Shown here: one piece after another, positions 56,785 to 64,000 of the stretch
Numbering within the stretch: position 1 is the first letter of the stretch
Layout of the letters: each line of letters opens with the position of its first letter
Source of the DNA: Herminiimonas sp.
GTDB taxonomy: Bacteria; Pseudomonadota; Gammaproteobacteria; Burkholderiales; Burkholderiaceae_D
NCBI GenBank assembly: GCA_014377845.1
Contig: JACMOV010000224.1
Span: 26,404 to 90,403, forward strand
DNA length: 64,000 bases
Direction: 5' to 3'
The notes under the pieces: generated by a model
Told to the model about the DNA's origin: nothing
The model's input: only the letters and a program-made list of their open reading frames with translations
Databases searched by the model: none
Program-made: the position numbers and the translations under genes

Positions 56785-57411
56785 CTATTCCGCCTTGAAG
56801 GTGAAATTGCGCCAGTCCGAGGACATGCGCCAGTCGGCGTTGTTGAGGGCGTTGACCTGGAATGGCTTGGGCAGGTATTCGAGGTTCAGGCGCAGGCGGG
56901 TGCTGACCACGTAGGTTTCGCCGGGCTTGAGCGCGCCGCGTTCGGCGACCACCCAGCGGCTTGGCCGGCGTACCAGCGACATGGCATCTTCGAAGCTAGG
57001 GAAGCTCTGTTGCACGCTGCCGGCCACGCCGCCACGATACTGGCGGGTCAGCACGTTGTATTCGATGCGGATGGTGCGCGAAGCGTTCAACGTGGTTTCA
57101 TCGAACCAGTACCAGCGCGGCCTGCGCAGCTCGACATCAGTGGTGAAGTGCAGGGGAATGCCGCGGGTCAGGGCTTCTTCGAGATTGTGGTTCAGGTCAA
57201 GCGCAAACGTGGCCGACAGCTTGTAGCCTTCCTCCGAACTTTCCAGGTGCGCCTGAATCACTTCGATGCCATCGGCGGCCCGGGCCGGCACGATCGCCGA
57301 CATCAGGAAACAGGCCAGCCACCAGCGCATCAGCAGAAAAAGAAATCGTCGCGTCACTGGCGCAAAAGACGGAGACGAACCCGTCGCAAAGTTGGTCGAA
57401 AAAGAGCCCAT
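56785..57411 (-). CDS. DUF4390 exported protein
   Basis: Protein of 208 residues from ATG 57411, DUF4390 family (LESSEEGYKLSATFALDLNH, PLHFTTDVELRRPRWYWFDE). An exported N-terminus with the hydrophobic stretch RFLFLLMRWWLACFLMSAIV is followed by cleavage after ARA. No strong ribosome-binding site marks the start; ATG 57330 (MRWWLACF) would give a compact signal peptide and may be the true start. The family always sits between rsmB and ntrY in betaproteobacteria; an envelope function linked to NtrY sensing is plausible, not shown. Confidence 0.88.
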   Translation of the reverse strand: MGSFSTNFATGSSPSFAPVTRRFLFLLMRWWLACFLMSAIVPARAADGIEVIQAHLESSEEGYKLSATFALDLNHNLEEALTRGIPLHFTTDVELRRPRWYWFDETTLNASRTIRIEYNVLTRQYRGGVAGSVQQSFPSFEDAMSLVRRPSRWVVAERGALKPGETYVVSTRLRLNLEYLPKPFQVNALNNADWRMSSDWRNFTFKAE

Positions 57412-57440
57412 GCATCGTTTGCGATGCGGGTCTGCTGGCT

Positions 57441-57470
57441 GTGCCGGTTGCCCTGCCGGGCACCCGGCAC
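57441..57470 (-). repeat. Hairpin in the rsmB-DUF4390 gap
   Basis: GTGCCGG (57441-57447) is complementary to CCGGCAC (57464-57470), with further pairing inside. It could modulate expression between the two genes or be an mRNA processing site; no U-tract follows. Confidence 0.4.
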
Positions 57471-57474
57471 AATG

Positions 57475-58821
57475 TCACGCGGTGGTCGAAGCGGAGGCCT
57501 GGCTTATGCCGGGCTTTTGAAACAACGCATAGAACAGGCCATCATGATCTTCGGACAAGCCCTCCCGCGATTCCCCGGGCAGCAACTGACCGGGCGCCGG
57601 CAAGCGGATGGCCTGGTTGCGGACCGCAAAAGCGGCTGCCTGTGCTTCCGATTCCTGAGGCCAGACCGAGCATGTGACGAACAACAATTTACCATCGGTA
57701 ACGAGCATCTGCCAAAGGTTGTCGAGAATTTGCGCCGAAAGTGTTGCCAGTTGCGCAGAGTCGGCCTTGCGCCTTAACCAGCGGATATCCGGATGGCGGC
57801 GCACGATGCCGGAAGCGGTGCAGGGCACGTCGGCCAGGATGCGGTCGAACGGCCGGCCATCCCACCAGCCGCTCCTTGCGGCGTCGCCTGTTATCAATTT
57901 TGCATCGAGATGCAGGCGCTGCAGGTTTTCCGTGATGCGGCCCATGCGGCGCGCGTCGTTGTCCAGCGCGACCAGGTCGATGTCGGCGGTTTCCAGCAGA
58001 TGGCCGGACTTGCCACCGGGCGCTGCGCAGGCGTCGAGCACCCGCATGCCGTCGCGCAGGTCAAGCAGCGGCGCGGCCAACTGCGCCGCCGCGTCCTGCA
58101 CCGACACCATGCCGTCAGCGAACCCGGGGATCTGCAGCACCGGCACCGGGGTATCCAGACGCACCGCATCGGCGCCGATCTGTCGAGCTGCGACGCCGGC
58201 GGCGGCCAGTTGCGCAAGGTAGGCGGCAACCGTGCTGCGGCGCCGGTTCACCCGCAGGGTCAGCGGCGGCGGCTGGTTGCCGGCTTCCAGCAACGCCTGC
58301 CAGTTGCGAGGATAGCGCGATTTCAGGGCGTCGATCCACCACGCGGGGTAATTGAACTGCGCCGGCGGCTCGCGCAGAACGTCCTGCATCAGGCTGTCGC
58401 GCTCGCGCAGGAAGCGCCGCAGCACGGCATTGACCATGCCTTTTGCATGCGCCATGTCGGGGTCGGAGGATGCGGCCGTGACCGCCTGATCGACCACGGT
58501 ATGGGCGTTGTAGGTCGCGCCGCTGCTGCCGGCCGGCGCCGAAATCAGGGTCAGCGCGACGCACAGCAGGCCGTGCAGCACCGGCGGTGTGGGCGCTTTC
58601 GACGCCAGTCGCGCCAGCAGGGCATCGACCCGGCCAAGCGCACGCATGGTGCGGTAGCTCAAGTCCTGGATCGCGCCGCGCGACTGCGGCGGCATCTCGA
58701 TGCCGGGCCGGGCGAAGACGACGGTCAGCGCCTGCGGCAGTGCAACGCCCGCGCGGACTTGCAGTACGGCGAGTGCGGCGCCGTGCAGGGCGAACGCCAG
58801 GGAATCGGATTTCAGGGTCAT
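57475..58821 (-). CDS. rsmB: 16S rRNA (cytosine967-C5) methyltransferase
   Basis: Protein of 448 residues. An N-terminal NusB-like RNA-binding domain (about 5-150) precedes the Rossmann methyltransferase domain with AdoMet motif DACAAPGGKSGHL (263-275), the first catalytic cysteine in DVPCTASGIVRRHPDIRW (Cys334) and the second in TCSVWPQESE (Cys384). It methylates C967 of 16S rRNA. In many bacteria rsmB follows def-fmt; here those genes are 31 kb away and rsmB heads the DUF4390-ntrY-ntrX block, the betaproteobacterial arrangement. Confidence 0.95.
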   Translation of the reverse strand: MTLKSDSLAFALHGAALAVLQVRAGVALPQALTVVFARPGIEMPPQSRGAIQDLSYRTMRALGRVDALLARLASKAPTPPVLHGLLCVALTLISAPAGSSGATYNAHTVVDQAVTAASSDPDMAHAKGMVNAVLRRFLRERDSLMQDVLREPPAQFNYPAWWIDALKSRYPRNWQALLEAGNQPPPLTLRVNRRRSTVAAYLAQLAAAGVAARQIGADAVRLDTPVPVLQIPGFADGMVSVQDAAAQLAAPLLDLRDGMRVLDACAAPGGKSGHLLETADIDLVALDNDARRMGRITENLQRLHLDAKLITGDAARSGWWDGRPFDRILADVPCTASGIVRRHPDIRWLRRKADSAQLATLSAQILDNLWQMLVTDGKLLFVTCSVWPQESEAQAAAFAVRNQAIRLPAPGQLLPGESREGLSEDHDGLFYALFQKPGISQASASTTA

Positions 58822-58839
58822 GAGGCGATCTTTGTCCGG

Positions 58840-59976
58840 TCAATGCCGGTGACGGTGGTGGATGTCGGGAAAGTGCGCGTGCGTGTGGGCGATCGCTTCG
58901 TGCTGGTGTGCATGGCTATGGGTGATCCTGCCGACGACGGCCACGTCATGCGCGTGGTGGTGATGCGGGTCCGCATCGGCCCGCGCATTGTCGTCGGTGT
59001 GGCCCTGGGTGTCGTCATGAGTATGTTCGTGTGCATGAAACAGCGGCTCGTGCACGTGGCGATGCACATGCCGCTCGGTCAGATGCAGCCACAGGCCCAC
59101 CGCCATCAAGCCGCCAGCCATCCAGAAGCGCGGCCCCGTGGCTTCGTGCAAGACCAGGATGGCGATTGCGGCCCCGGCGAACGGCGCGATCGAAAAATAG
59201 GCCCCGGTGCGCGCGCTGCCGAGCTGGCGCAAGGCCAGCACGAACAGCACCAGGCTGGCGCCATAGCCGCAAAAGCCCAGCAGGCCGGCTGCCAGCGCGG
59301 TCGATAGCGGCGGCCAGGACGCGCCGAGCAGCATCGCGAGAACCAGGTTGACGGCGCCGGCCGCCACACCCTTGCAGGCAGCGATCTGTACCGCATCGCT
59401 GGCCGCGATCTTGCGTGTGAGGTTGTTGTCGAGCGCCCAGCAAAGGCAGGCGCCCGCGATCGCCAGCGCACCTGGCGCCAGGGCCACTCCCGCGCCGCTT
59501 TCCCACGACAGCATCAGGCCCGCAGCGACGATTGCGGCCATGCCGAGAAGGATGCGCCGATCGAAGTTTTCATGGAAAACGAACCAGGCGAACAGCGCGG
59601 TGAACACGCCTTCGAGGTTGAGCAGCAGGGCGGCGTTCGATGCCGCCATCGTGCTCAGTCCGGCCAGCAGCAGCAACGGTCCAGCAACACCGCCCGCCAG
59701 AATTGCCCCTGCCAGCCAGCCAAGGTCAGTCTTGCCGAGGCCGGATGACCGGCGGTCCTGCAAGGTTTCAGCTGAATCATTTCTGCCGCGCCAGTGTCGC
59801 GCGGCCAGCAGCAGGCACAGTCCGAGGCCGCTGCCCGCGTACAGGAGGCCTGCCAGCAGCACTGGCGTCATCTGGCCGACCAGCAGCTTCGCCAACGGCG
59901 TGCTGGCGCCGAACAGGACTGCAGCCAGCAGGGCCGGCGCGACGCCGCGACGCATTACGGCAGGATTCGACCGCAA
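58840..59976 (-). CDS. EamA-type DMT transporter with histidine-rich tail
   Basis: Protein of 378 residues with ten predicted membrane helices in two EamA repeats (about 10-160 and 165-298). The last 80 residues form a hydrophilic tail with about 25 histidines in HxH and HHHH runs (VHRHVHEPLFHAHEHTH, HHHHAHD, HSHAHQHE). Such tails bind Zn2+, Ni2+ or Co2+, so a metal-linked or metal-sensing transporter is suggested. DMT substrates range from amino acids to metals. It ends 18 bp upstream of rsmB on the same strand, with the DUF1840 gene 16 bp upstream. Confidence 0.88.
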   Translation of the reverse strand: MRSNPAVMRRGVAPALLAAVLFGASTPLAKLLVGQMTPVLLAGLLYAGSGLGLCLLLAARHWRGRNDSAETLQDRRSSGLGKTDLGWLAGAILAGGVAGPLLLLAGLSTMAASNAALLLNLEGVFTALFAWFVFHENFDRRILLGMAAIVAAGLMLSWESGAGVALAPGALAIAGACLCWALDNNLTRKIAASDAVQIAACKGVAAGAVNLVLAMLLGASWPPLSTALAAGLLGFCGYGASLVLFVLALRQLGSARTGAYFSIAPFAGAAIAILVLHEATGPRFWMAGGLMAVGLWLHLTERHVHRHVHEPLFHAHEHTHDDTQGHTDDNARADADPHHHHAHDVAVVGRITHSHAHQHEAIAHTHAHFPDIHHRHRH

Positions 59977-59992
59977 GCCGGCGATGCGCCCG

Positions 59993-60337
59993 TCACACGC
60001 CCCACATCACGTCGTTGTTGCCCTTGTGCGCAGCGCGCAGCATTTCCAGCAGCGGATAGGCACGCGTCGAAAAGCTGACGAACTGGGCCTTCTCGTGGTC
60101 ATGGTCCTCGCCCGCTTCGCCCTGATGGAGCGCGACATCGTGGGCCATGTCTTCCGACGGATGATGCGCCTTGCTGCCGGCGATCTCTTCTTCGAGAACC
60201 GTGACGGCGCCGGCGGACTCGGCGGCAGTGATGACGCCGCGCTTGGCATCCTTGTGCAGCAGGTCGAGAATCCGTTTCGCATGCTCTTCGTACATCAGCA
60301 CATCGGCGGCGGCTTTGGATTTAAAAGTGATCAACAT
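59993..60337 (-). CDS. DUF1840 small protein
   Basis: Protein of 114 residues matching DUF1840: MLITFKSKAAADVLMYEEHA, KRILDLLHKDAKRGVITA, and a C-terminal AYPLLEMLRAAHKGNNDVMWGV. It is acidic with a His-containing middle segment and soluble; function unknown, family betaproteobacterial. The start at 60337 is preferred to an upstream ATG (60388) that adds unrelated residues. It lies directly upstream of the His-rich DMT transporter gene, suggesting co-transcription. Confidence 0.88.
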   Translation of the reverse strand: MLITFKSKAAADVLMYEEHAKRILDLLHKDAKRGVITAAESAGAVTVLEEEIAGSKAHHPSEDMAHDVALHQGEAGEDHDHEKAQFVSFSTRAYPLLEMLRAAHKGNNDVMWGV

Positions 60338-60469
60338 GAAGTACGTCCTTGGAATAGTCGGTTGAAACGGTGTTCGCGTCCAGGGCACAGGATATAGGAT
60401 ATCCGGCAGCCCGATTGCAGGCCGCCGCGCTTATGACCTCTCGAGCCGGGTCCCAACGGCTACCAGTGG

Positions 60470-61057
60470 CTATTCGATCTTGAACGAGGTCAGGAACGTA
60501 TCCACCGCCTCCGGGCGGATCGCGCTTTGCCGGCCGATCACGATGACCTGGTAGACCCGGCGGTCGCGCGCGACCAAGTGGACATGCATGGCGCTGGCCT
60601 TGGAGCCCTGGTTGGAGGCGGCGTCCTTGTCGGCCGGTGCAGCTGCGGGCCCGGCGTCGAGGTCGATGGTCGACTGGGTCTTGCTCAGCTGCGATTTTTC
60701 ATGCCGCACCACGCCGCCGATGTTCTTGACCAGGGTGTCCTTCATCACCAGCAGCGCCGCCTGCGCCTGCGCCGCATCCGGTAGTTCAGCCGTGCCGACT
60801 GCAAAGGTCACGTCGTCGATTTCGGCGGCGGTCATGGTCATGTCTGCCATGATGCCGCCGAGGTTGACCGGTCGCGCATAGATCGACGGCTTGGCCGGCA
60901 GCAGGACGCTGAACGGCGCACTGGCGCCGCGCACGTCGCGCCAGTCGTATTTCGGGGTGCATGCCGCAAGCAAGGTGAATAACGCCAGCAGGCATGGCAG
61001 CTGCCGCCCGAGACGTTTGCCGCACTGCGACACATGACGCGATAAACCTGGAACCAT
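60470..61057 (-). CDS. Lipoprotein of unknown function
   Basis: Protein of 195 residues from ATG 61057 with a lipoprotein signal: hydrophobic CLLALFTLLAAC and lipid-acceptor Cys33. The mature part holds a conserved-looking domain (TPKYDWRDVRG, FSVLLPAKPSIYARPVNL to the terminal TFLTSFKIE) that I cannot name. An Ala/Asp/Lys-rich insert (about 145-160) interrupts it. It is the last gene of the minus-strand run porin-FMN protein-ApbE-membrane protein, so it may belong to the same envelope electron-transfer module. An upstream ATG at 61240 would bury the signal and is rejected. Confidence 0.7.
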   Translation of the reverse strand: MVPGLSRHVSQCGKRLGRQLPCLLALFTLLAACTPKYDWRDVRGASAPFSVLLPAKPSIYARPVNLGGIMADMTMTAAEIDDVTFAVGTAELPDAAQAQAALLVMKDTLVKNIGGVVRHEKSQLSKTQSTIDLDAGPAAAPADKDAASNQGSKASAMHVHLVARDRRVYQVIVIGRQSAIRPEAVDTFLTSFKIE

Positions 61058-61109
61058 GACCACCGCCTGTAGAAAGTAAACGATGCTGCGCTTGCGCCGG
61101 CGGGACCGT

Positions 61110-61604
61110 TCAGCGCTGCAGCGATCGCCGGCCGCTGCGTACATGCAGCCATACCAGTGCCGGCAACAGCAGTCCGGCGATCCAGTGCAACACCGACCAG
61201 ACCGGCCGGCTGTCTTCGCCGGCGATGTAGTAGAGGGCATAGCCGGTCAAGGTCAGCAGCCCGAGCAACCCGATCATCGACCATCCGGCCAGCAGGTTGC
61301 GCCGCAGCGCCAGGCCGCGGCGGATATGCAGATACAGCATGCTGCCCACCAGCCACAGCACCGCCATCGCGGCGGCGCCGTGCAGCTTCATCGACCAGGG
61401 TTCGAGCGGATTGACCGCGACGCCGAACTCATTGACCGGCCGGAGGATGAAATGCGCAGCAAGCCACGCCACGCCGGAGAAGAACAACAGGCCGCACACG
61501 CCATGGAAGCTGCGGCGCTGCCAGGCCGGCAGGCGCATTCCCGGTGCCGCAATGACGCGCGATGGATGATGCAGACTCTGTTTGGATACGCGCATTGTTC
61601 GCAT
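61110..61604 (-). CDS. Four-helix membrane protein (DUF4405/cytochrome b-like)
   Basis: Protein of 164 residues with about four membrane helices (about 34-52, 73-95, 104-125, 138-155). Histidines near helix ends (His34, His51, His74, His92, His139, His154) are arranged as in b-type cytochromes of the DUF4405/PepSY-associated type, so heme binding and transmembrane electron transfer are plausible. It lies 7 bp downstream of apbE, and the FMN-binding protein gene is next in the run. The start MRTMRVSKQSL could also be the second Met. Family assignment is approximate. Confidence 0.65.
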   Translation of the reverse strand: MRTMRVSKQSLHHPSRVIAAPGMRLPAWQRRSFHGVCGLLFFSGVAWLAAHFILRPVNEFGVAVNPLEPWSMKLHGAAAMAVLWLVGSMLYLHIRRGLALRRNLLAGWSMIGLLGLLTLTGYALYYIAGEDSRPVWSVLHWIAGLLLPALVWLHVRSGRRSLQR

Positions 61605-61611
61605 TATAAAT

Positions 61612-62469
61612 TCAGATCAGGAAGGCAGTCGCAGAAAAACGCGCCAGCAGCGGATGGCCGGCGTCGCCGCTGGCCATCACCAGCTTGGTCAGGCCATCGG
61701 CCAGCATGCAGGTCGGCGCCATGACCGATGCGCTGCGTGCTTGGACGACGGGTTTGCCAGTGGCGCCATCGATCAACGCACTGCATGCCGCGCCCTGGTG
61801 CATGCGCGCCGAAAAATAGCAGGCCGAGGTCGCCAGCGCCTGCTCACGAACGATTAGGTGGCGGCCCGCCCGGGTTGGTTGCTGCGGATCGCGCACCATT
61901 ACCGGAAAGTCCGCGTCGCCAAACCCGCGCAAGTCGCCGCCGGCATTGACGCAGGCGGCATGGATGCCGGCCGCGCGCAGGGCTTCGACGGCAGTGTCGA
62001 CCGCATGACCCTTGGCGATGCCGCCGAGGTCGATCCGGCCGGGTTGCAGCCGCGTGACGCGATGGCCATCGCCGATGGCAATTGCGCTACGTGGTAGAGC
62101 ATTCTCGGCCATGCTGGCGTGATCGTTTTCGTCAGCGGTCGAGGCAGACGGTAACAGCCCCCAGCGCATCAACGTGTCGGCACAGGCCATGTTGAACATG
62201 CCGTCGCTGGCGTTCTCCAATAGCAGGGCGCAGCGCAGCACCGCGGCGGTGTGGGGATCGACGACGCACGACGCGCCGATCGCGAGCCGGTTGATCGCAC
62301 TGACATCGCTGTCGGGATCGTGAAAACGCATCTTCCGATGGATCAGGCCGATCGCAGCAAACGCTTCGTTGAATGCGAAGGCGCACCGTCCCGGATCGGC
62401 ATCCGCGATGTCGTCCGGCACCGCGATCTCGACCAAGGTGCCGAGCCATGGTTGGGCACGCCGCATCAT
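61612..62469 (-). CDS. apbE: FAD:protein FMN transferase ApbE
   Basis: Protein of 285 residues. Family motifs: LGTLVEIAVP at the N-terminus, KMRFHDPDSDVSAINR, RIDLGGIAKGHAVD, CVNAGGDLRGFGD and, near the end, CMLADGLTKLVM, corresponding to the Mg-binding ADALATA region. ApbE attaches FMN to a Thr of target proteins in the periplasm. No export signal is visible; the start MMRRAQPWLG at 62469 is homologous to mature ApbE, so an upstream start adding arginine-rich sequence is unlikely. The adjacent FMN-binding protein is the obvious substrate. Confidence 0.88.
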   Translation of the reverse strand: MMRRAQPWLGTLVEIAVPDDIADADPGRCAFAFNEAFAAIGLIHRKMRFHDPDSDVSAINRLAIGASCVVDPHTAAVLRCALLLENASDGMFNMACADTLMRWGLLPSASTADENDHASMAENALPRSAIAIGDGHRVTRLQPGRIDLGGIAKGHAVDTAVEALRAAGIHAACVNAGGDLRGFGDADFPVMVRDPQQPTRAGRHLIVREQALATSACYFSARMHQGAACSALIDGATGKPVVQARSASVMAPTCMLADGLTKLVMASGDAGHPLLARFSATAFLI

Positions 62470-62479
62470 CGGATCCGGC

Positions 62480-63037
62480 TCAACTCTTGAGCGCCACCTG
62501 CGCCACTGCCGCGATGCGCCGCACGCCATCGGTGACGTGCGTGCACGACAGCGTGGCGCCGCTGATGTTGGCGACGCCGTCACCGACCTGCAGGCCGGCC
62601 TGCACCGTCTTGCCGGCGAACTGCTTGCGCCAGGCCGGGCTGCGGATCTCGAAGCCGTGGCTTTCGCGGTAGGACAGGATTTCGATCTGTTGCACCACGG
62701 CTTGCGGCGAGAGCGCCACTGCGTAGCCGATCAGCTCGTACTTGCCGATCACGTCGTCGACCACGACATGGCCAAGCAATTGGCTGTCCTTGTACGCCGA
62801 GAAAACCCGCCACTGCACCGAGCGCGCCGGCAGGCCCGACAGCGCCTCGATCCGGCGCATCTGCTCGGTCGTCAGCTGGATTGACGCATCCTTGAATGCG
62901 GTGGCATCCGGATACAGCACCCGCTGCGCCTGCTCCACCGTCAGGTACTGGGTCGCGAACGCCGGTGCCGTCAAACCTGCTGCGAGCGTTGCCGTGAGCG
63001 CGGTCAGCACCGCCGCCGGGCCAAGATTATTTACCAT
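62480..63037 (-). CDS. FMN-binding exported protein (ApbE substrate)
   Basis: Protein of 185 residues: a signal peptide (1-29, cleavage after FAT) and an FMN-binding domain. The flavinylation motif SGATLS lies at 159-164, so Thr162 is the predicted covalent FMN site, as in NqrC/RnfG-type proteins. The segment ALSGLPARSVQWRVF near 65-79 is characteristic of this stand-alone group. It lies 10 bp upstream of apbE and 21 bp downstream of the porin gene. An extracytoplasmic one- or two-electron carrier role is inferred. Confidence 0.88.
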   Translation of the reverse strand: MVNNLGPAAVLTALTATLAAGLTAPAFATQYLTVEQAQRVLYPDATAFKDASIQLTTEQMRRIEALSGLPARSVQWRVFSAYKDSQLLGHVVVDDVIGKYELIGYAVALSPQAVVQQIEILSYRESHGFEIRSPAWRKQFAGKTVQAGLQVGDGVANISGATLSCTHVTDGVRRIAAVAQVALKS

Positions 63038-63058
63038 GTTGGGGTTTCGCCTTTGTCA

Positions 63059-64000
63059 TCAGAACGCATAACCGAGACCGAGGTTCAGACGATCGCGACT
63101 CGTGTCCTCGGAAAATTTCTGGTAATCCGCCTTGAGCACCACGCCTTCGCCGACGCGCAGGTTGGCGCCGACGGTGACCACTTTTTCGGTCGGTCCGGTG
63201 AACGCCTCGGCACCTGCGGGCAGGCCGGCAAACGCTTGCGCGGTATTGAAGCGTTCATACCGTACGAACGGTGACAACGTGTAGTCACCCGCCTGCCAGG
63301 CGCGGTAGGCCGCCTGCGTGTACCAGCCCGAAAACGATGATGGTATCGGATTCGGATTGCCGGCCGATATCAGGTTGAGTGAACCGGCATTGCTGATGGT
63401 ACCGCGCGCATACAGCGCCGACAGATCCCATGGCCCCGGCGTGTAGCGGGCATGCAGGTCCCACAGGCTGACGCGGGCATCGTTGCCGGCGAAATCCGCC
63501 GTCGCATGGCCGGCCTTCCCCGAAAACACCGAGCCGCCAAGCAGCAGGCCCGGTACACCACGCCAGTTCAGCGCGCCGTGCACAGCGAGGTCGCGCGACT
63601 TGGCAAGCTGGCCTTCCTGGTGGATGCTGCCCAGCGACGATTCGCGCCCCTCGCTGGACGCCGCATCCCACTTGCCCAGGTCGAAGCCGGTGGTGAGGCC
63701 GAGATCCCAGGTCAGGCCGTTGTCCAGCGTCGACGACAGGCCGAGACCGAGTTCGCGCCAGGTGGTCGGGATGATCGCGGTCTCGACGAAATTGCGTTCG
63801 ACGCCGTAATACGCGGTCGGCTCGTGATTCGTGTTGAGCAAGCCGGCAGGAATCAGGAACAGGCCGGCCTTGGCGCGCAGGCCATTGCCGAATTCGCGTT
63901 CGACATAGGCTTGCTCGACTTCCACCTCGCCACGGTCGCTGGCGGAGGTCACGGCATGTTCCCATTCGAATTCCGCGACCATTTTTGTCTTGTCATCGAA
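63059..64000 (-). CDS. Outer-membrane porin (partial, 5' end outside window)
   Basis: The 313 visible C-terminal residues show alternating beta-strand pattern and the terminal LGLGYAF with a C-terminal aromatic residue, typical of outer-membrane barrels. EREFGNGLRAKAGLFLIPAG and LNTNHEPTAYYGVERNFVET resemble phosphate-selective OprP/OprO-type porins. The reading frame is open to the right edge (FDDKTK precedes the first Met at 63982), so the ATG there is internal and the signal peptide lies outside. It is upstream of the FMN-binding protein and apbE on the same strand; the substrate is unknown. Confidence 0.82.
   Translation of the reverse strand, partial: FDDKTKMVAEFEWEHAVTSASDRGEVEVEQAYVEREFGNGLRAKAGLFLIPAGLLNTNHEPTAYYGVERNFVETAIIPTTWRELGLGLSSTLDNGLTWDLGLTTGFDLGKWDAASSEGRESSLGSIHQEGQLAKSRDLAVHGALNWRGVPGLLLGGSVFSGKAGHATADFAGNDARVSLWDLHARYTPGPWDLSALYARGTISNAGSLNLISAGNPNPIPSSFSGWYTQAAYRAWQAGDYTLSPFVRYERFNTAQAFAGLPAGAEAFTGPTEKVVTVGANLRVGEGVVLKADYQKFSEDTSRDRLNLGLGYAF

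Overview
The window looks like ordinary chromosome of a betaproteobacterium of the order Burkholderiales, most likely an Oxalobacteraceae-type organism (Herbaspirillum / Noviherbaspirillum / Massilia relatives). The evidence is high-GC coding sequence throughout, several small families largely confined to betaproteobacteria (DUF3567, DUF3717, DUF1840, DUF4390, DUF4148) and gene orders common in that group (LysM protein-dprA-smg-topB diverging from def-fmt; rsmB-DUF4390-ntrY-ntrX). The genus is an inference; no rRNA gene is present.

Layout. 1-5.6 kb: a minus-strand ligase-associated DNA repair operon (exonuclease, ATP-dependent ligase, Lhr-like helicase, PdeM nuclease; the last is cut by the window edge). 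5.6-10.6 kb: a PAS histidine kinase, an Hsp70-like YegD protein, tag, an OmpA-family protein and a SET-domain methyltransferase. 11.3-16.3 kb: the prkA-yeaH-spoVR stress trio behind a 670-bp leader rich in palindromes. 16.5-24.6 kb: an FAD protein of unknown role, CorA, a cardiolipin synthase and metH. metH is preceded by what reads as a SAM-II-type riboswitch coupled to an intrinsic terminator. 24.8-32.6 kb: fmt and def diverge from lysM-dprA-smg-topB.

32.6-37.8 kb is a decayed mobile region. Two near-identical 31-bp inverted repeats bound about 5.1 kb holding fused IS3-type orfA fragments, the 3' part of a tRNA-Asn gene, a hipBA toxin-antitoxin pair whose toxin has lost an obvious start codon, a secreted GH5 glucanase with a ricin-type lectin domain (broken by an amber codon and a frameshift) and a collapsed IS6-type transposase.

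37.8-64 kb returns to core-like genes: a GFA-type zinc protein, a CDF metal exporter, an MFS/small-membrane-peptide/aminotransferase operon, a radical SAM protein, an acyl-CoA ligase, phnM diverging from a 2H phosphodiesterase-like gene, a LysR regulator, a DUF4148 protein, a sigma-54 activator, a TrmB-like methyltransferase, then the NtrY/NtrX two-component block with rsmB. The NtrX protein lacks its AAA+ domain and is translationally coupled to a COG0523-like protein with no P-loop lysine. The window ends with a likely cell-envelope flavin module: ApbE flavin transferase, an FMN-binding protein carrying the flavinylation motif, a four-helix membrane protein, a lipoprotein and a porin cut by the right edge.
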